Origin: Lysinibacillus sp. B2A1
Lineage (GTDB): Bacteria > Bacillota > Bacilli > Bacillales_A > Planococcaceae
NCBI GenBank assembly: GCA_002973635.1
Contig: CP027224.1
Span: forward strand, 2,986,501 to 3,050,500
Direction of reading: 5' to 3'
Length of the DNA: 64,000 nt
This document shows positions 44,805 to 55,290 of this stretch, one piece after another. The notes under the pieces are model-generated. The model was not told where the DNA came from. It saw only the letters and a program-made list of their open reading frames with translations, and did not search any database. The stretch's first letter is position 1; the number at the start of each line of letters is the position of its first letter. Position numbers and translations under genes: made by a program.

Positions 44805-46451
44805 TTGAAGGTTTTTAGAAACATACCACAGCCAAACAAGATAAGAGGTCAGCTTCATAGAGCACTTATACTCATTACTTTTATCATTGGACTTTGTATA
44901 TTTATTCCAACGCTTTTCATTGAATTTCGGCAAACCATTCATCATCAAAATGAAGAGATGGTGAATTATTTAAATACTCAAACATATTTTTTTGAAAGCT
45001 GGTTAACAGAACGTTCCGGCGATATACATACTATTGCTAATTTAGACTTTGTAAAAGGCTATGATTATAAAAAGGCTCAACCTTTTTTTCAAGATTTTAA
45101 AGATAAAACCGATTTTGCTGACTTAATCTTCGTCAATAAAGATGGCATCGTGCAATTTGATACCGTTACTGAATTTACAACAAATGGGACGGGTGTAAAT
45201 GTACAAGATCGAGAGTATTTTCAGATTGCTAAAGAAACTCAACAACCCTACAACACAGATATTTTAATCAGTAAGGTTACCAATCAGCCTATTGTTGCAT
45301 TTGCCTCACCTATGTTAAATGAGCAGCAACAATTTAATGGAGTAGTTTTTGGAACCGTGAATGTCCAGACAATCAATCAACTACTACATGAATCAAGAGT
45401 CGGCTTTCTTGGACATGCCTATATTATGAATCAGGATGGCATGATGCTAACTGAATTAAATGTCAAAAAAAATGATAACTCATCTGAACATTTCAAAGTG
45501 GATGAGCATATTCTTAATTTTGCTGTCAATAATACTGCAAATGACCTTCATATTTATAAAGACATGAACAGGAAATGGGTGTTTGCGAAAAGTAAGCCGA
45601 TCAATCAAGGGAAATGGTTTATTATTTCAGAAATTGGTTTATTCGATGCATTAAAGCCACTCATTATTAGATTTCTCCTTATAGCCTTATGCATTGTCAT
45701 AGGCTCATTCTTTACCATTAGAGTTATGCTTCAGCTTTCAAAAAAAATTGAAGAACCTATTCAACAGCTTCTTACAGGTGTTGGAAAGGTACAGCAAGGA
45801 AATTATGAATATCAAATAAATGAACAGCAGCTGGCGCCTTATGCACAGGAATTTCAAGAGCTTTGTTCATCCTTTAATGACATGAGCACCAAGGTCAGAC
45901 AGGATACAATTTTATTGAAGGAATTATCAGTAACCTGTCAGCTGACAAAGCTCTATAACCGCCGTTATTTGATTGAGCAGGGAGAACTTGTTTTTGAGAA
46001 ATGTTTAGAAGATGAAGATGCATGTTCATGTATAGCCATTGATATTGATTTTTTCAAAAAGGTTAATGATACTTATGGACATTTAATTGGTGATGAAGTG
46101 TTAAAGCATGTGGCCAACATCATTTCTAATTCCGTGCGAAGAGTTGATCTGATTACAAGGTATGGGGGAGAGGAGTTTGTTATTTTATCACCAGATACAA
46201 CAATAGAAAGTGCCATAAAAATAGCAGAAAGAGTTCGTGAAAATGTAGAAGCAAATCCATTTACGAATGACCAGTTAAAGATCAATGTAACAGTGAGTAT
46301 CGGCATTGCAGAATACGGTCAATCCAGCGATGTTTCAACATTTTATGAGCTGCTTGATAAGGCTGATCAAGCTCTTTACATTGCCAAGGAAAGTGGTAGA
46401 AATCAACTTAGAGTGTATGATAGTACTAATCAAGTAGACACGAACATTTAA
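44805..46451 (+). CDS. Diguanylate cyclase with dCache sensor domain
   Basis: A 548-residue membrane protein. An N-terminal membrane segment (IGLCIFIPTLFIEF) and a second at about residues 285-305 bracket an extracellular Cache domain (FVNKDGIVQFDT, VQDREYFQIAKETQQP). A HAMP-like linker and a GGDEF domain follow: active site RYGGEEFVIL and an RxxD inhibitory site (RRVD) five residues before it, so it should make c-di-GMP and be product-inhibited. TTG at 44805 follows GGGGGTG. An earlier TTG is less well placed. Confidence 0.9.
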   Translation: MKVFRNIPQPNKIRGQLHRALILITFIIGLCIFIPTLFIEFRQTIHHQNEEMVNYLNTQTYFFESWLTERSGDIHTIANLDFVKGYDYKKAQPFFQDFKDKTDFADLIFVNKDGIVQFDTVTEFTTNGTGVNVQDREYFQIAKETQQPYNTDILISKVTNQPIVAFASPMLNEQQQFNGVVFGTVNVQTINQLLHESRVGFLGHAYIMNQDGMMLTELNVKKNDNSSEHFKVDEHILNFAVNNTANDLHIYKDMNRKWVFAKSKPINQGKWFIISEIGLFDALKPLIIRFLLIALCIVIGSFFTIRVMLQLSKKIEEPIQQLLTGVGKVQQGNYEYQINEQQLAPYAQEFQELCSSFNDMSTKVRQDTILLKELSVTCQLTKLYNRRYLIEQGELVFEKCLEDEDACSCIAIDIDFFKKVNDTYGHLIGDEVLKHVANIISNSVRRVDLITRYGGEEFVILSPDTTIESAIKIAERVRENVEANPFTNDQLKINVTVSIGIAEYGQSSDVSTFYELLDKADQALYIAKESGRNQLRVYDSTNQVDTNI

Positions 46452-46572
46452 ATAGCTAAGAAGGTGTTTTAGATCAAGGAGAAAAGATTGATGATTTATA
46501 TTAAAATTCGATTATTTATAATAAAGATCGATAATTTGTAGTATAGTTTGATAAAAATAACTTAACATTTAA

Positions 46573-46622
46573 AAAAAACCATTCATTTTGATAAACTATT
46601 TTCAAAATGCATGGGTTTCTTC
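46573..46622 (+). terminator. Terminator-like hairpin
   Basis: AAACCATTCATTTTG and CAAAATGCATGGGTTT pair, followed by CTTCT. Confidence 0.6.
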
Positions 46623-46640
46623 TATTATAAATTCACCATT

Positions 46641-46793
46641 TGCAACAAACTTTATTCCAAACCAACAGGTCAACCAGCTCCATTCAATTCCTGAAGCCTG
46701 CTTTGGATTACTAAAAACACCAGGTACTCAGCTATTAAATTTGTTCCTTATGAGCGCTTGCCGTTGTAGTTTTATAATAAAGTTTGATTAAAA
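46641..46793. repeat. MITE-like element (dispersed repeat copy D, with terminal inverted repeats)
   Basis: The left end CAAACTTTATTCCAAACCAAC and the right end GTAGTTTTATAATAAAGTTTG are inverted repeats of about 21 bases with several mismatches. The core (TTCCTGAAGCCTGCTTTGGA, AAAACACCAGGTACTCAGCT, TTTGTTCCTTATGAGCGC) matches copies A and B. No protein is encoded. This copy defines the element boundaries. Confidence 0.6.
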
Positions 46794-47020
46794 TCCTGTG
46801 TTGATAATAGGCTTTTTTGTTATTCCACAATCGGGCCATTGCCACTTAATAAAATTAAGTACGCAGCTATTTACGGGACTTAGAATATGTTTAATGATAA
46901 TTTAAGCATTTAACACATGTAGCACCGTCTATTTTTATGACGGTGCTAGAAATTAAGCTATTTAATAATTGTTTGAGAAGTAGGATAATTTGCTTGTTAG
47001 AAACATCCTTATTCTTTCTC
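46794..47020. other. Gene-free stretch with repeat pieces and a hairpin
   Basis: TTATTCCACAATCGGGCC at 46823-46842 is another member of the CACAATCGGGC family. A perfect hairpin TAGCACCGTC / GACGGTGCTA lies at 46919-46948. No gene is seen. Confidence 0.45.
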
Positions 47021-47206
47021 TCAATCTATATAATTCGTTTGTACGATTTTTATCGTAGTAAAATGCATACCTTCATGATATAAATAAAAACTGAGTATTT
47101 CTGCTACTGTTGATATAGTAAGACCTGTTGACGTAGTAAAAGGCTTCTTGTTAACTTCTTTTAAGCCACGCTGCCGAAGCAGGCAATCGGCGCTACAATC
47201 ACGCAT
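47021..47206 (-). pseudogene. Possible DinB-like C-terminal remnant
   Basis: The minus strand reads LLRQRGLKEVNKKPFTTSTG, LTISTVAEILSFYLYHEGMH, FTTIKIVQTNYID. The pattern GLTIxTxxExLxFxxxHEGxH resembles the C-terminal helix of DinB-family proteins. No N-terminus is present. Confidence 0.35.
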
Positions 47207-47239
47207 ACATCACGTGTGGCTAGAAAACGACGTGATTAA

Positions 47240-47651
47240 TTGAAGAATGATGAAAAAAATAGCCTACACCGACTGTTTCAATACACCGAAATCCTGCATC
47301 AAGTCTACAGTTGGAAAGAAGCCTTTATCGAATGGTACGACTGTAGCTCCACCTATGAAGTGGCGAAAAAGGCTTCGGACGTTGGTTGGCGCAAGGTACT
47401 ACCATCAAGCATCCAGCCGTGGCATCCTGTCTGTTAACGATGCGCAATTGGCAAGAAGAAATCTGTAATTATCATCAATTACGCTTTACTAATGCGGCAG
47501 TAGAAGGGAAAAATAATCTCATTAAAGCGCTACAAAGACGCCATTTTTTCACGCGCAATCCGCAGCGCTATTAAGAGACAATTTTACTAGAAGGCAATGC
47601 AGAATGGATTCAATATGGCTCTTAGTCAAGCACATGTTTTGGTGAAGAGCC
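47240..47651 (+). pseudogene. ISL3-family transposase remnant with right end
   Basis: Broken frames read LHQVYSWKEAFIEWYDCSST, AQGTTIKHPAVASCLLTMRN, FTNAAVEGKNNLIKALQRRH, including the late DDE Glu (VEGKNN). The right end TTTTGGTGAAGAGCC at 47637-47651 resembles the right inverted repeat of the intact ISL3 element. The 5' part is missing. Confidence 0.75.
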
Positions 47652-47888
47652 ATAAAATAAAATGTGAATTTTATTTCTTGCACAACATATATATGTCCTA
47701 GATTCCATTTTATATGATTATTAAATCCTTCTGGAATAATCAGTGATGTATCATCATTCATTTCTGCCACAAAATTAAATTAATTGTATTTGTATTTTCT
47801 CGAACAAATCTTAATTGTTTAAAAATGTAGTTTTTCATCTTTTTTCCACCCTAGCAATCTTTAAATGATGGAATTGTTTTAGAAACAA

Positions 47889-48968
47889 TTAAATATATAA
47901 ATTTATTTTTTTAACTTCTTCTACAATATTTTTAATTAATGATTCAACGGTTTGACTTTTGGCTAATCTTGGACTTTGACCAGACCAAAGTGACATGAAA
48001 TCTGGATTATTCTGTGTACTAGAAGTCTTTCTAATATCCTGGGTTAGTGTATTTTGAATAGGGAAATCTGGTAAAAGTGCTTCATGATTTTGCATTTCTA
48101 AAATAAATTTATTTTTAATTCCTCTTGCCCATTTACCAGAAAATGAACGAGTTAAAACACTCTGGTCTTCGTTAGCATTGAGAATTGCTTCTTTATATAC
48201 CTTATGTGCTCCACTTTCAATGCAAGTCAAGAAAGCTGTACCCATTTGTACTCCCTTCGCTCCTAAGCAAATCGAAGCTATTAGCCCTCTTCCATCCATG
48301 ATTCCTCCAGCAGCAATAACAGGAATGTTTATTGTATCAACAACCTGTGGAATTAGTGACATTAAACCAACTAAGCTCTCCTGTTTCCCATCGATAAAGC
48401 TTCCCCGATGCCCACCAGCTTCACTACCTTGAACAACGACAATATCCATTCCTGCTCTTTCGTTTTCAACTGATTCTCTAACAGTTGTAGCAGTTCCCAT
48501 CAGAGTAATGTTAGATTGTTTTAATTCAGCAATCACTTCTTTAGAAGGAATACCAAATGTAAAAGAACAAATAGGAACCTTTTCTTCAATTACAACCTTA
48601 ATTTGTTCAATAAATGTTTCAAAAACATCATTAAAATTGGGAATATCAAAGTTATCTTTTGGTTGTAAATTCAATTGCTGTCGAATGGAGTTTAAGACAT
48701 GGTTAGCTGATTTGATTTCATTCTCTTTCACTTTAAATGCGCTAGGAACAAATAGATTAATACCAAAAGGGTTTGAAGTTAACTGCTTTATTTCTTTAAT
48801 TTGTTCTCGCATTTGAATAGGTGTCATATAACCTCCACCAATCATTCCTAGACCACCAGAATTTGAAACCTCCGCCACTAATTTAGAAGTGGTTATTCCG
48901 CCAGCCATTGGAGCTTGTATAATCGGATACTCAACTTTCAAAAGTTCTGTTATTTTCTTATTTAACAT
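47889..48968 (-). CDS. Nitronate monooxygenase / NAD(P)H-dependent flavin oxidoreductase
   Basis: A 359-residue FMN enzyme of the 2-nitropropane dioxygenase family: YPIIQAPMAGGITTSKLVAE, GLGMIGGGY, VVQGSEAGGHRG and IPVIAAGGIMDGRGL. It oxidises nitronates such as propionate 3-nitronate. The ATG at 48968 follows GAGGTG; a longer reading has no support. It lies downstream of a broken MFS gene and a tautomerase on the same strand, a detoxification-type cluster. Confidence 0.88.
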   Translation of the reverse strand: MLNKKITELLKVEYPIIQAPMAGGITTSKLVAEVSNSGGLGMIGGGYMTPIQMREQIKEIKQLTSNPFGINLFVPSAFKVKENEIKSANHVLNSIRQQLNLQPKDNFDIPNFNDVFETFIEQIKVVIEEKVPICSFTFGIPSKEVIAELKQSNITLMGTATTVRESVENERAGMDIVVVQGSEAGGHRGSFIDGKQESLVGLMSLIPQVVDTINIPVIAAGGIMDGRGLIASICLGAKGVQMGTAFLTCIESGAHKVYKEAILNANEDQSVLTRSFSGKWARGIKNKFILEMQNHEALLPDFPIQNTLTQDIRKTSSTQNNPDFMSLWSGQSPRLAKSQTVESLIKNIVEEVKKINLYI

Positions 48969-49006
48969 AATTTTACACCTCGTAATTATTTTCACTTAAT
49001 ATTTTT

Positions 49007-49804
49007 TTAAGATTTCCTATCAAGTTTCATTCCATTTAAAAGTTTTCCCGCCCCAATTAAAACGACACAAGATGTTCCTATCAAAGCAGTATTAAAATTA
49101 TGAGTGAATGATGATAAGACTCCAGCAAGGATTGGTCCTATCAACTATTCTATAGCAAAAAAGCGGTTAGAATTCCAAGCATTCGACTGCTATTAGATGG
49201 ATTCATTTGTTGTCCCATTGTTGTTATGCCCATAAACATAGCTCCAAATAATAAGGCATATATGATAAAATACTTTTTTTAGATCTCCAAAATGCTGGGA
49301 TCACCTGATTGTTCTTCGTCTGAAGGTTATCATCTAGCTCTTTGGAACGACTGACATGATGAGGATTCACCATACTAAACGGAATTCCATGTGCACAAAG
49401 ATAGACAGCTAGATTTATCCAGTAATGACCAGTAGGTTTAAAACCAACTAACACATCACTTTTTTCATGGGTAGCACGTAAAGCCAGTAATCTTTCATAA
49501 AAAGTATCGAAACCTTCTCTTGTTTGTAAGGGAACGATTTTGAGCATGCATCCTCTGTCTTCAACCGCGCATGCATTATGTGTACGCTTGGCAATATCGA
49601 TACCGATGACGAGTGTTTTCTCAGAGACTTGATTAATCTTTTGTTTCGTTTTAGAATTCATAAATGGAGTTCTCCTATGTGATGATGGGCCAATTTACCG
49701 TTGACACTCATGCATCATACAAGAGAGCTTTTTCTTTTTTTAGCCCCTGAGAATTCTTCTAACAGGAATGCTCCTATTAAAATAAGATAAGTTTGCTTCT
49801 TCAA
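49007..49804 (-). pseudogene. MFS transporter, destroyed by an IS110-family fragment
   Basis: On the minus strand the 5' end starts at TTG 49804 after GGAGG (MKKQTYLILIGAFLLEEFSG) and stops matching near 49738. The 3' end, about 49260-49007, reads FGAMFMGITTMGQQMNPSNS, SFTHNFNTALIGTSCVVLIG, and has a stop and a frameshift. An IS110 transposase fragment lies between. Most of the transporter is deleted. Confidence 0.6.
49296..49661 (-). pseudogene. IS110-family transposase, N-terminal fragment
   Basis: MNSKTKQKINQVSEKTLVIG, IDIAKRTHNACAVEDRG, TREGFDTFYERLLAL and HGIPFSMVNPHHVSRSKELD are the DEDD N-terminal domain of IS110-family transposases. The match stops after DDNLQTKN, where RKDA normally follows; the remaining codons (to 49224) read into MFS debris. 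Only about a third of the gene is left. Confidence 0.8.
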
Positions 49805-49840
49805 ATAAAAACCTCCAAATATCAAGCATATCTTTATAAG

Positions 49841-50230
49841 CTATAATGAACTAGTTAGAAATTGTGCTTCTCCTAGTCCGAAACTCCAGTCGGCATCGCT
49901 GTTTTCTGTTATAGAAACTATCAAATCTTGTGGAGAAATCCCACAATCAGATTCAAGTTTATGGGCTAGAAGTGAGTATAAGGTTTCTTTCTGTTTGACG
50001 GTTCTTTTTTTACTTACAATACTTAAAATTACAAGATTGCTGCTTCTTTTAAAACCTAGTCCTGTATCCTCAATTATTAGTTCATCTGGCGGGTGTTGAT
50101 GAACTATTTGATACCGGTCACTTTCAGGCACTTGGAAAGCTTCTACCACAGCACTGTGAGCCGAATTTAATAATTTTTTTAGCGATTCTTCGTTTCTACC
50201 TTTTATTAAATCAAAGCGTAATAATGGCAT
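49841..50230 (-). CDS. Tautomerase-family protein
   Basis: A 129-residue protein beginning [12 protein letters not shown], with the catalytic N-terminal Pro exposed after Met removal. [20 protein letters not shown] and [16 protein letters not shown] fit the larger tautomerase_2 group (YusQ-like). AAGGGAG precedes the ATG. It is divergent from the LysR gene, which probably regulates it, as in the Bacillus yusQ-yusT neighbourhood. Confidence 0.82.
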   Translation of the reverse strand: MPLLRFDLIKGRNEESLKKLLNSAHSAVVEAFQVPESDRYQIVHQHPPDELIIEDTGLGFKRSSNLVILSIVSKKRTVKQKETLYSLLAHKLESDCGISPQDLIVSITENSDADWSFGLGEAQFLTSSL

Positions 50231-50420
50231 TTTATGTGTCTCCCTTCAATTTCCAATAATGTATTTAGAGTTTTCCTTTTTTACAAATATTAACCTCTGG
50301 TTAAAATGTAGGATATTTAAATCATATTGCAGTTTTGTTATATGGTAAAATACTTAAAAACGATATCTGGTATCACTCTAATTGATAGCTAAAGGATATT
50401 TAAATTAAGGAGAGATTGTT

Positions 50421-51305
50421 TTGGATTTGCATACATTGAAAATTTTCAAGACTGTAGCAAAGTTGGGGAGTATTTCGCAAGCAGCAAGAGAGCTTCAATA
50501 TGCACAGTCTAATATCACGATTAAAATTCAACAGTTGGAATCGGATCTTCAAACAACCCTTTTTCATAGACATAATCGTGGTACTGCACTAACTGCTAAA
50601 GGAAGCATGTTATTAACATATACAGAAAAAATATTCAATCTTATAGAAGAAACAAAAAACGTGATGAATGATGATCCAACACCAAAAGGTCCATTAATTA
50701 TTGGTTCTATGGAAACAACTGCTGCTGTTCGTTTACCAGCCCTATTTTCAAAATACCTTAAAGACAATCCGGAAGTTGACTTAACCTTAAAAACAGGGCC
50801 CACGAAAGAAAATATTGAAGGAGTTCTTCAGTATGACCTTGATGGAGCATTTGTGTCTGGACCTATTGAACACCCAGATATCATTCAAAAGGATGTAATA
50901 AAAGAAGAATTGGTACTTATAACAGATACAATTCACGCTCCTTTATCCTCTATCAGGGATATTCAAACAAAGACACTACTTGTATTCCGTACTGGATGTT
51001 CTTATCGAGAAAAGCTTGAACAATGGTTACATCAAGAGGGGGTGATTCCTAAAAAAATAATGGAATTCGGAACCCTAGATGGAATAGTCGGGTGTGTATC
51101 TGCTGGTTTAGGTGTAAGTGTGGTTCCACAAAGTGTTGTTGCGAAACAAATACAAGAAGGAACTCTTAGAAAGCATACGCTTCCGAATTTATACGGAAAA
51201 GTTAAAACAGTATTCATTTATAGAAAAGATAAGTATGTATCTACGACTTTATTAAAATTTATAGCTACGATAAGTGAGTGGGTGAGCTTGGATAGGCTAC
51301 ACTAA
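50421..51305 (+). CDS. LysR-family transcriptional regulator
   Basis: A 294-residue LysR protein with the N-terminal HTH (MDLHTLKIFKTVAKLGSISQ, AARELQYAQSNITIKIQQLE) and a two-lobed effector domain (GPLIIGSMETTAAVRLPALF, GLGVSVVPQSVV). TTG start with AAGGAG. It is divergently transcribed from the tautomerase gene; the 190-base gap holds the shared control region. Confidence 0.9.
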   Translation: MDLHTLKIFKTVAKLGSISQAARELQYAQSNITIKIQQLESDLQTTLFHRHNRGTALTAKGSMLLTYTEKIFNLIEETKNVMNDDPTPKGPLIIGSMETTAAVRLPALFSKYLKDNPEVDLTLKTGPTKENIEGVLQYDLDGAFVSGPIEHPDIIQKDVIKEELVLITDTIHAPLSSIRDIQTKTLLVFRTGCSYREKLEQWLHQEGVIPKKIMEFGTLDGIVGCVSAGLGVSVVPQSVVAKQIQEGTLRKHTLPNLYGKVKTVFIYRKDKYVSTTLLKFIATISEWVSLDRLH

Positions 51306-51366
51306 GTTGGACAGATAAAATAAGGGGTTGTAAACTTAGACTGTTAAAAAATGGGAGCGAACTACT

Positions 51367-51438
51367 ATGTATAAGGGGAAAATTATCTTAGTGCGAAATG
51401 GTCATTTATTGAGTTGTGCATCCGGAATTAACCTGTGA
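51367..51438 (+). CDS. Possible short peptide ORF (23 aa)
   Basis: A 23-codon frame MYKGKIILVRNGHLLSCASG... lies between the LysR gene and the serS leader. The ribosome site (GGGAGCG) is fair. It may be a degraded gene; no family is recognised. Confidence 0.2.
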   Translation: MYKGKIILVRNGHLLSCASGINL

Positions 51439-51477
51439 TTCAAGAATTCTAGAATATTTTGTATCCTATGGTATGAC

Positions 51478-51506
51478 TTGCGAGATCTGTTTTCATATAG
51501 TACAGT
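51478..51506 (+). promoter_or_regulatory. serS promoter
   Basis: TTGCGA and TACAGT are 17 bases apart, just upstream of the T-box leader. Confidence 0.5.
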
Positions 51507-51529
51507 ATGGTTAAAATGTAAATAACTGA

Positions 51530-51772
51530 ACACGATGATGGGAAGTAGTAGCAAGCACGTTTTTTTTAGAGAGTCAGCGGTTGGTGGAAGCTGATAGAAG
51601 CACTTGTGAATCCGTCCTGGAGTTGCACAGTCGAAGTAAATGTAAGTAGGCTGTAGCCGGCTGAAATGCCGTTATGAAATAAGTGGATTAGGTATATGCC
51701 TAATCAATTAGGGTGGCAACGCGGGTAGCTCTCGTCCCTTTTTAGGGAAGGGGGCTTTTTTGTGTTTATTTT
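51530..51772 (+). ncRNA. T-box riboswitch upstream of serS
   Basis: The leader holds AGAGAG in stem I, the T-box core GGGTGGCAACGCGGG (51711-51726) and a terminator (CTCGTCCCTTTTTAGGGAAGGGGGC plus T run; arms CCCTT / AAGGG). A TCC triplet in GAATCCGTCC (about 51609) is a candidate serine specifier. It senses uncharged tRNA-Ser. Confidence 0.92.
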
Positions 51773-51852
51773 GATTCAAAGCGGAGCTATTCGAATTTAG
51801 CTTGCAACGCAATTACACCAATGTCATTAAACTAACTACTGGAGGTATTACT

Positions 51853-53133
51853 ATGTTAGATATTAAACGCGTACGCGATAATTTCGCGGAAACTAAAGAA
51901 ATGCTATTAACACGTAATGAAGATTTAGGCAACTTAGATGACTTTGAGGATTTAGATGCAAAGCGTAGTGAGTTAATTGCTAAAACAGAAGAATTAGAAG
52001 CAGAACGAAATAAAGTATCTGAACAAATTTCAATAATGAAACGCAACAAGGAAAATGCAGATGAAGTTAATGCTCGTATGCGTCAAGTAGGCGATGAAAT
52101 AAAAGAGCTAGATGTTCAACTAAATGATGTTGAAGAGTGCTTTAAAGATATGATGATGCGCTTGCCAAACATTCCCCACGAATCTGTACCAGTAGGGACA
52201 ACAGAAGACGACAATGTAGAAGAATATACTTGGGGTGAAATGCCAACATTTGATTTTGACATTAAAGCACACTGGGATCTTGCTACAGATTTGAAGATTG
52301 TTGACTTTGAACGAGGTACAAAAGTAACAGGTAGCCGTTTCTTATTCTACCGCGGGCTTGGAGCTCGTTTAGAACGTGCATTAATGACATTTATGATGGA
52401 TTTACATGCAGAGGAGCATGGTTATGAGGAAATGCTACCACCTGTCATTGTGAATCGTGATAGCTTGACGGGTACTGGAAATCTTCCTAAATTTGAAGAA
52501 GATGTATTTAAATTAGAGGAAACAGATTATTTCATGATTCCAACGGCAGAGGTACCTGTAACAAACTTCTATCGTGATGAAATTTTACTGGCTGAGACTT
52601 TACCACAAGGCTTTGCTTCTTATAGTGCATGCTTCCGTTCAGAGGCAGGCTCTGCGGGTCGTGATACACGTGGTTTAATCCGTCAGCACCAATTCAACAA
52701 AGTAGAATTAGTACGCTTTGTAAAACCAGAGGAGTCCTATGAACAGCTAGAGTTGTTAACAGGTCATGCTGAAAAAGTACTGCAATTACTAGGCTTACCG
52801 TATCGTAAACTAAAAATGTGTACGGCTGATTTAGGATTTACTGCAGCGAAGAAATATGATTTAGAAGTTTGGATCCCAGCACAAAACATGTACCGTGAAA
52901 TTTCTTCTTGCTCTAACTTTGAGGATTTCCAAGCACGACGAGCGAATATTCGCTTCCGTCGTGAGCAAAATGCAAAACCAGAATTTGTTCATACATTAAA
53001 CGGTTCAGGTCTTGCCATTGGCCGTACAGTTGCCGCTATCCTAGAAAACTACCAACAAGCTGATGGAAGCGTAGCAATTCCTGAAATTTTAAGACCATAC
53101 ATGGGTGGTAAAGAAATAATTGCGCCAAAATAA
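51853..53133 (+). CDS. serS: Seryl-tRNA synthetase
   Basis: A 426-residue class II synthetase. The N-terminal coiled-coil arm covers residues about 30-105, motif 2 is [20 protein letters not shown], motif 3 is [18 protein letters not shown], and [13 protein letters not shown] binds serine. The ATG at 51853 follows GGAGG. Expression is set by the T-box. Confidence 0.97.
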   Translation: MLDIKRVRDNFAETKEMLLTRNEDLGNLDDFEDLDAKRSELIAKTEELEAERNKVSEQISIMKRNKENADEVNARMRQVGDEIKELDVQLNDVEECFKDMMMRLPNIPHESVPVGTTEDDNVEEYTWGEMPTFDFDIKAHWDLATDLKIVDFERGTKVTGSRFLFYRGLGARLERALMTFMMDLHAEEHGYEEMLPPVIVNRDSLTGTGNLPKFEEDVFKLEETDYFMIPTAEVPVTNFYRDEILLAETLPQGFASYSACFRSEAGSAGRDTRGLIRQHQFNKVELVRFVKPEESYEQLELLTGHAEKVLQLLGLPYRKLKMCTADLGFTAAKKYDLEVWIPAQNMYREISSCSNFEDFQARRANIRFRREQNAKPEFVHTLNGSGLAIGRTVAAILENYQQADGSVAIPEILRPYMGGKEIIAPK

Positions 53134-53374
53134 ATAACGAGTAAAAGCAATTTTAGATATCCTTTAACAGGTATTTGTATTGCCTTTTTATCGATTGACA
53201 ATAGTATCGGGTGGTGTAAACGCCGTGGAATTGAAAAAATGCTTTATTTCTTAAAGGAATTTTAGCGAGACTAAAAAAGATGTTACTATAATCAAGGATG
53301 AGGTGCATTAGAAAAAATTTAGAAATGACATTTTGCAGCTCTTTCACATTTTCCACTATTCCACAATCGGGAAA

Positions 53375-53935
53375 CAAATACGGTCTCTATATCAAATGGC
53401 GCAAGATTGTTAACAGGATTAGGTGTTTCTAATGAAAGCATCAAATACTACGCTTCATCTGTAGGACATTACTCGGTCTACATGCATAAGCAATAGAATG
53501 AATGGGGAGGTTACGTGTATTTATTATGTTTTATACACTACCGCTTTCAACGGATGCATGACAATCTGGAAGAAGCTAAGTTGGCAGCTAGAGAAAAAGT
53601 ATATGAGTGTTATACAGAAGGTAACCTAATATGTAAAAAAGGTAAGTTATTAAGCTATTCATAGAAGACAGTATTCCTCCGCACACACCTTTTCAGGACA
53701 TAAGGGATAAGGTGTTTACTATTTTAGATCGTAATAACTTGGGGGTTCTTGCGAATCAGATTGTTACAAATACAAAATTTGATGAAACGGCATTCCAATG
53801 GGAACATATTGACAAATTAGTTCATCGGTTAAAACAGAATTTGCGGCCTATATTTCTTATGGTTGATTTTTCAGACCCTTCCATCATGATTCATTGATGG
53901 AGGCTATCCACTTTATGAAAGGCTGTTTTCTCAAA
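53375..53935 (+). pseudogene. Tn3-family transposase (TnpA) remnant
   Basis: Frames broken by stops read LLTGLGVSNESIKYYASSVG, YSVYMHKQ, HYRFQRMHDNLEEAKLAARE, KVYECYTEGNLICKKGKLLS, then IPPHTPFQDIRDKVFTILDR, FDETAFQWEHIDKLVHRLKQ and NLRPIFLMVDFS. The order matches the central part of Tn3-type TnpA as I remember it. Both ends are missing; the serine recombinase near 3 kb may derive from a similar transposon. Confidence 0.5.
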
Positions 53936-54039
53936 GATTGTTGCTTTTTGAATTAATTTATCATAAAGGAATTTCTTGTTAAAATAGTAATATAACTCAA
54001 TGGTCAGATTTCTCAATTAATATGAAGGAAGGAAATAAA

Positions 54040-54498
54040 ATGAAATTAAACTTGTTTATTTTGCTTATATGTTCATATCTACTTGCTTTTTCAACTAATT
54101 TAATCTCGTCATTGAAGCATCCAGATTCAACTATGAGTATTTTTAACTTATTCGCTACAGCTTTGTTTCTAATCGTTTTGCTAATACTATTAAAAAAAGC
54201 ATCTTATAGTGGTGAATTTAATAAAGGATTAAAGGCATTTTTAATATTTGGTTTTATATCAGGCTTAGTTGTTTATGTCATTAAAATGTTTGAAGGCACT
54301 ATGATGGATTATGCCATTTTGGATATGATAGCGTCAATTCAGTATCCATTTTATTTGATGTTCACGACACCGTTATTTGGATTGAATTACCTATTTGACA
54401 TAAGTTATGAGTCTTTTTCATTATTGATGTCAGTAGTGTATGTCATTGCATTCATATTAGTAATGAGTTTTAAAAAAGTAGATACCCAAAATGTTTAA
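54040..54498 (+). CDS. Small membrane protein
   Basis: A 152-residue protein with four predicted membrane segments (residues about 3-20, 33-52, 66-85, 125-145). The ATG at 54040 follows AAGGAAGG; an ATG six codons earlier overlaps that site. No family is recognised. It is flanked by transposon debris on both sides. Confidence 0.55.
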   Translation: MKLNLFILLICSYLLAFSTNLISSLKHPDSTMSIFNLFATALFLIVLLILLKKASYSGEFNKGLKAFLIFGFISGLVVYVIKMFEGTMMDYAILDMIASIQYPFYLMFTTPLFGLNYLFDISYESFSLLMSVVYVIAFILVMSFKKVDTQNV

Positions 54499-54499
54499 G

Positions 54500-54527
54500 T
54501 GACCTCTTTGTAGAGGTCTTTCTTTAT
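54500..54527 (+). terminator. Terminator
   Basis: GACCTCT and AGAGGTC with loop TTGT, followed by TTTCTTT. Confidence 0.75.
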
Positions 54528-55290
54528 GTACTATGGAACATCTCAACCGTTGTGTAATTGGATTTTTGACACGCTGAAATGAGCATTTGCTTTACTCGTT
54601 TATCAAATGCTAAATCCTTGCCCAATTCGAGCCAACGGAACCAATAGAGGTAGTTGTCCGAATAATGAGTTCCCACACCTTGAAAACGCTCCAACCAACC
54701 TTTTAAGAGATTGAGGAAGTTATTAACATGTTGTATATGGAATATCCCTTTCTTAACACGCCTTGTTCCCCACTTTTTGTGTTCCTATCATGTGCTACTA
54801 CAACAGCAATTTTAAGGTTAGAAATACCTCTTTTCTTATCCTTTTCTCCACGTTTATTGGCTTTAAATGGTACTCGTTTCTTCTGAAAGCTTTGTTCTCA
54901 AATATATTTTTTGTTGTTCCCATTTCTCTTTCACCATTAACTTACGATTATTTCCTTCTTCTGCTTTTGTACATAATGAACGGAAGGGGCATCCAGAACA
55001 GTCTTCACATTTGTATATCTTAAAATCATCCGAAGACTATCTTTCAAATGCGTTTCAATTTTGTGCCCTGAGAAGACAGATTGCGTGTAGGTATATAAGA
55101 TAATTTTAAGCATCATGCGTGGATGGTAGGCAGGACAGTCCTCATTTAGAAGGAATGGTTCAAACGCTTCTAGGGGATATTTTCGACTTAATGGTGGACA
55201 TGGAAAGCAATATCATTCTTTTGTAACTTCACTTCTATATCTAAAGGCAAAACTAATTGATTCATGTTATTAAACATAAGGATCCTTTCT
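54520..55290 (-). pseudogene. IS1182 and IS1595 transposase debris, nested
   Basis: On the minus strand, MFNNMNQLVLPLDIEVKLQK, EAFEPFLLNEDCPAYHPRMM and YTQSVFSGHKIET (55290-55030) are an IS1182 N-terminus; CEDCSGCPFRSLCTKAEEGN is its zinc cluster. KRGEKDKKRGISNLKIAVVV and IFHIQHVNNFLNLLKGWLER, DNYLYWFRWLELGKDLAFD (54850-54530) are IS1595-type pieces. The order implies one element inserted into or deleted against the other. Many stops are present. Confidence 0.6.

Noticed and set aside
46588..46791. 67-aa frame over the MITE-like element
   Set aside because: The frame is repeat sequence with no ribosome site; the amino-acid likeness to copy A only reflects the shared DNA.
54763..55103. Overlapping 78- and 86-aa plus-strand frames
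   Set aside because: They are opposite the IS1595/IS1182 remnants, which explain the minus strand; no ribosome sites.
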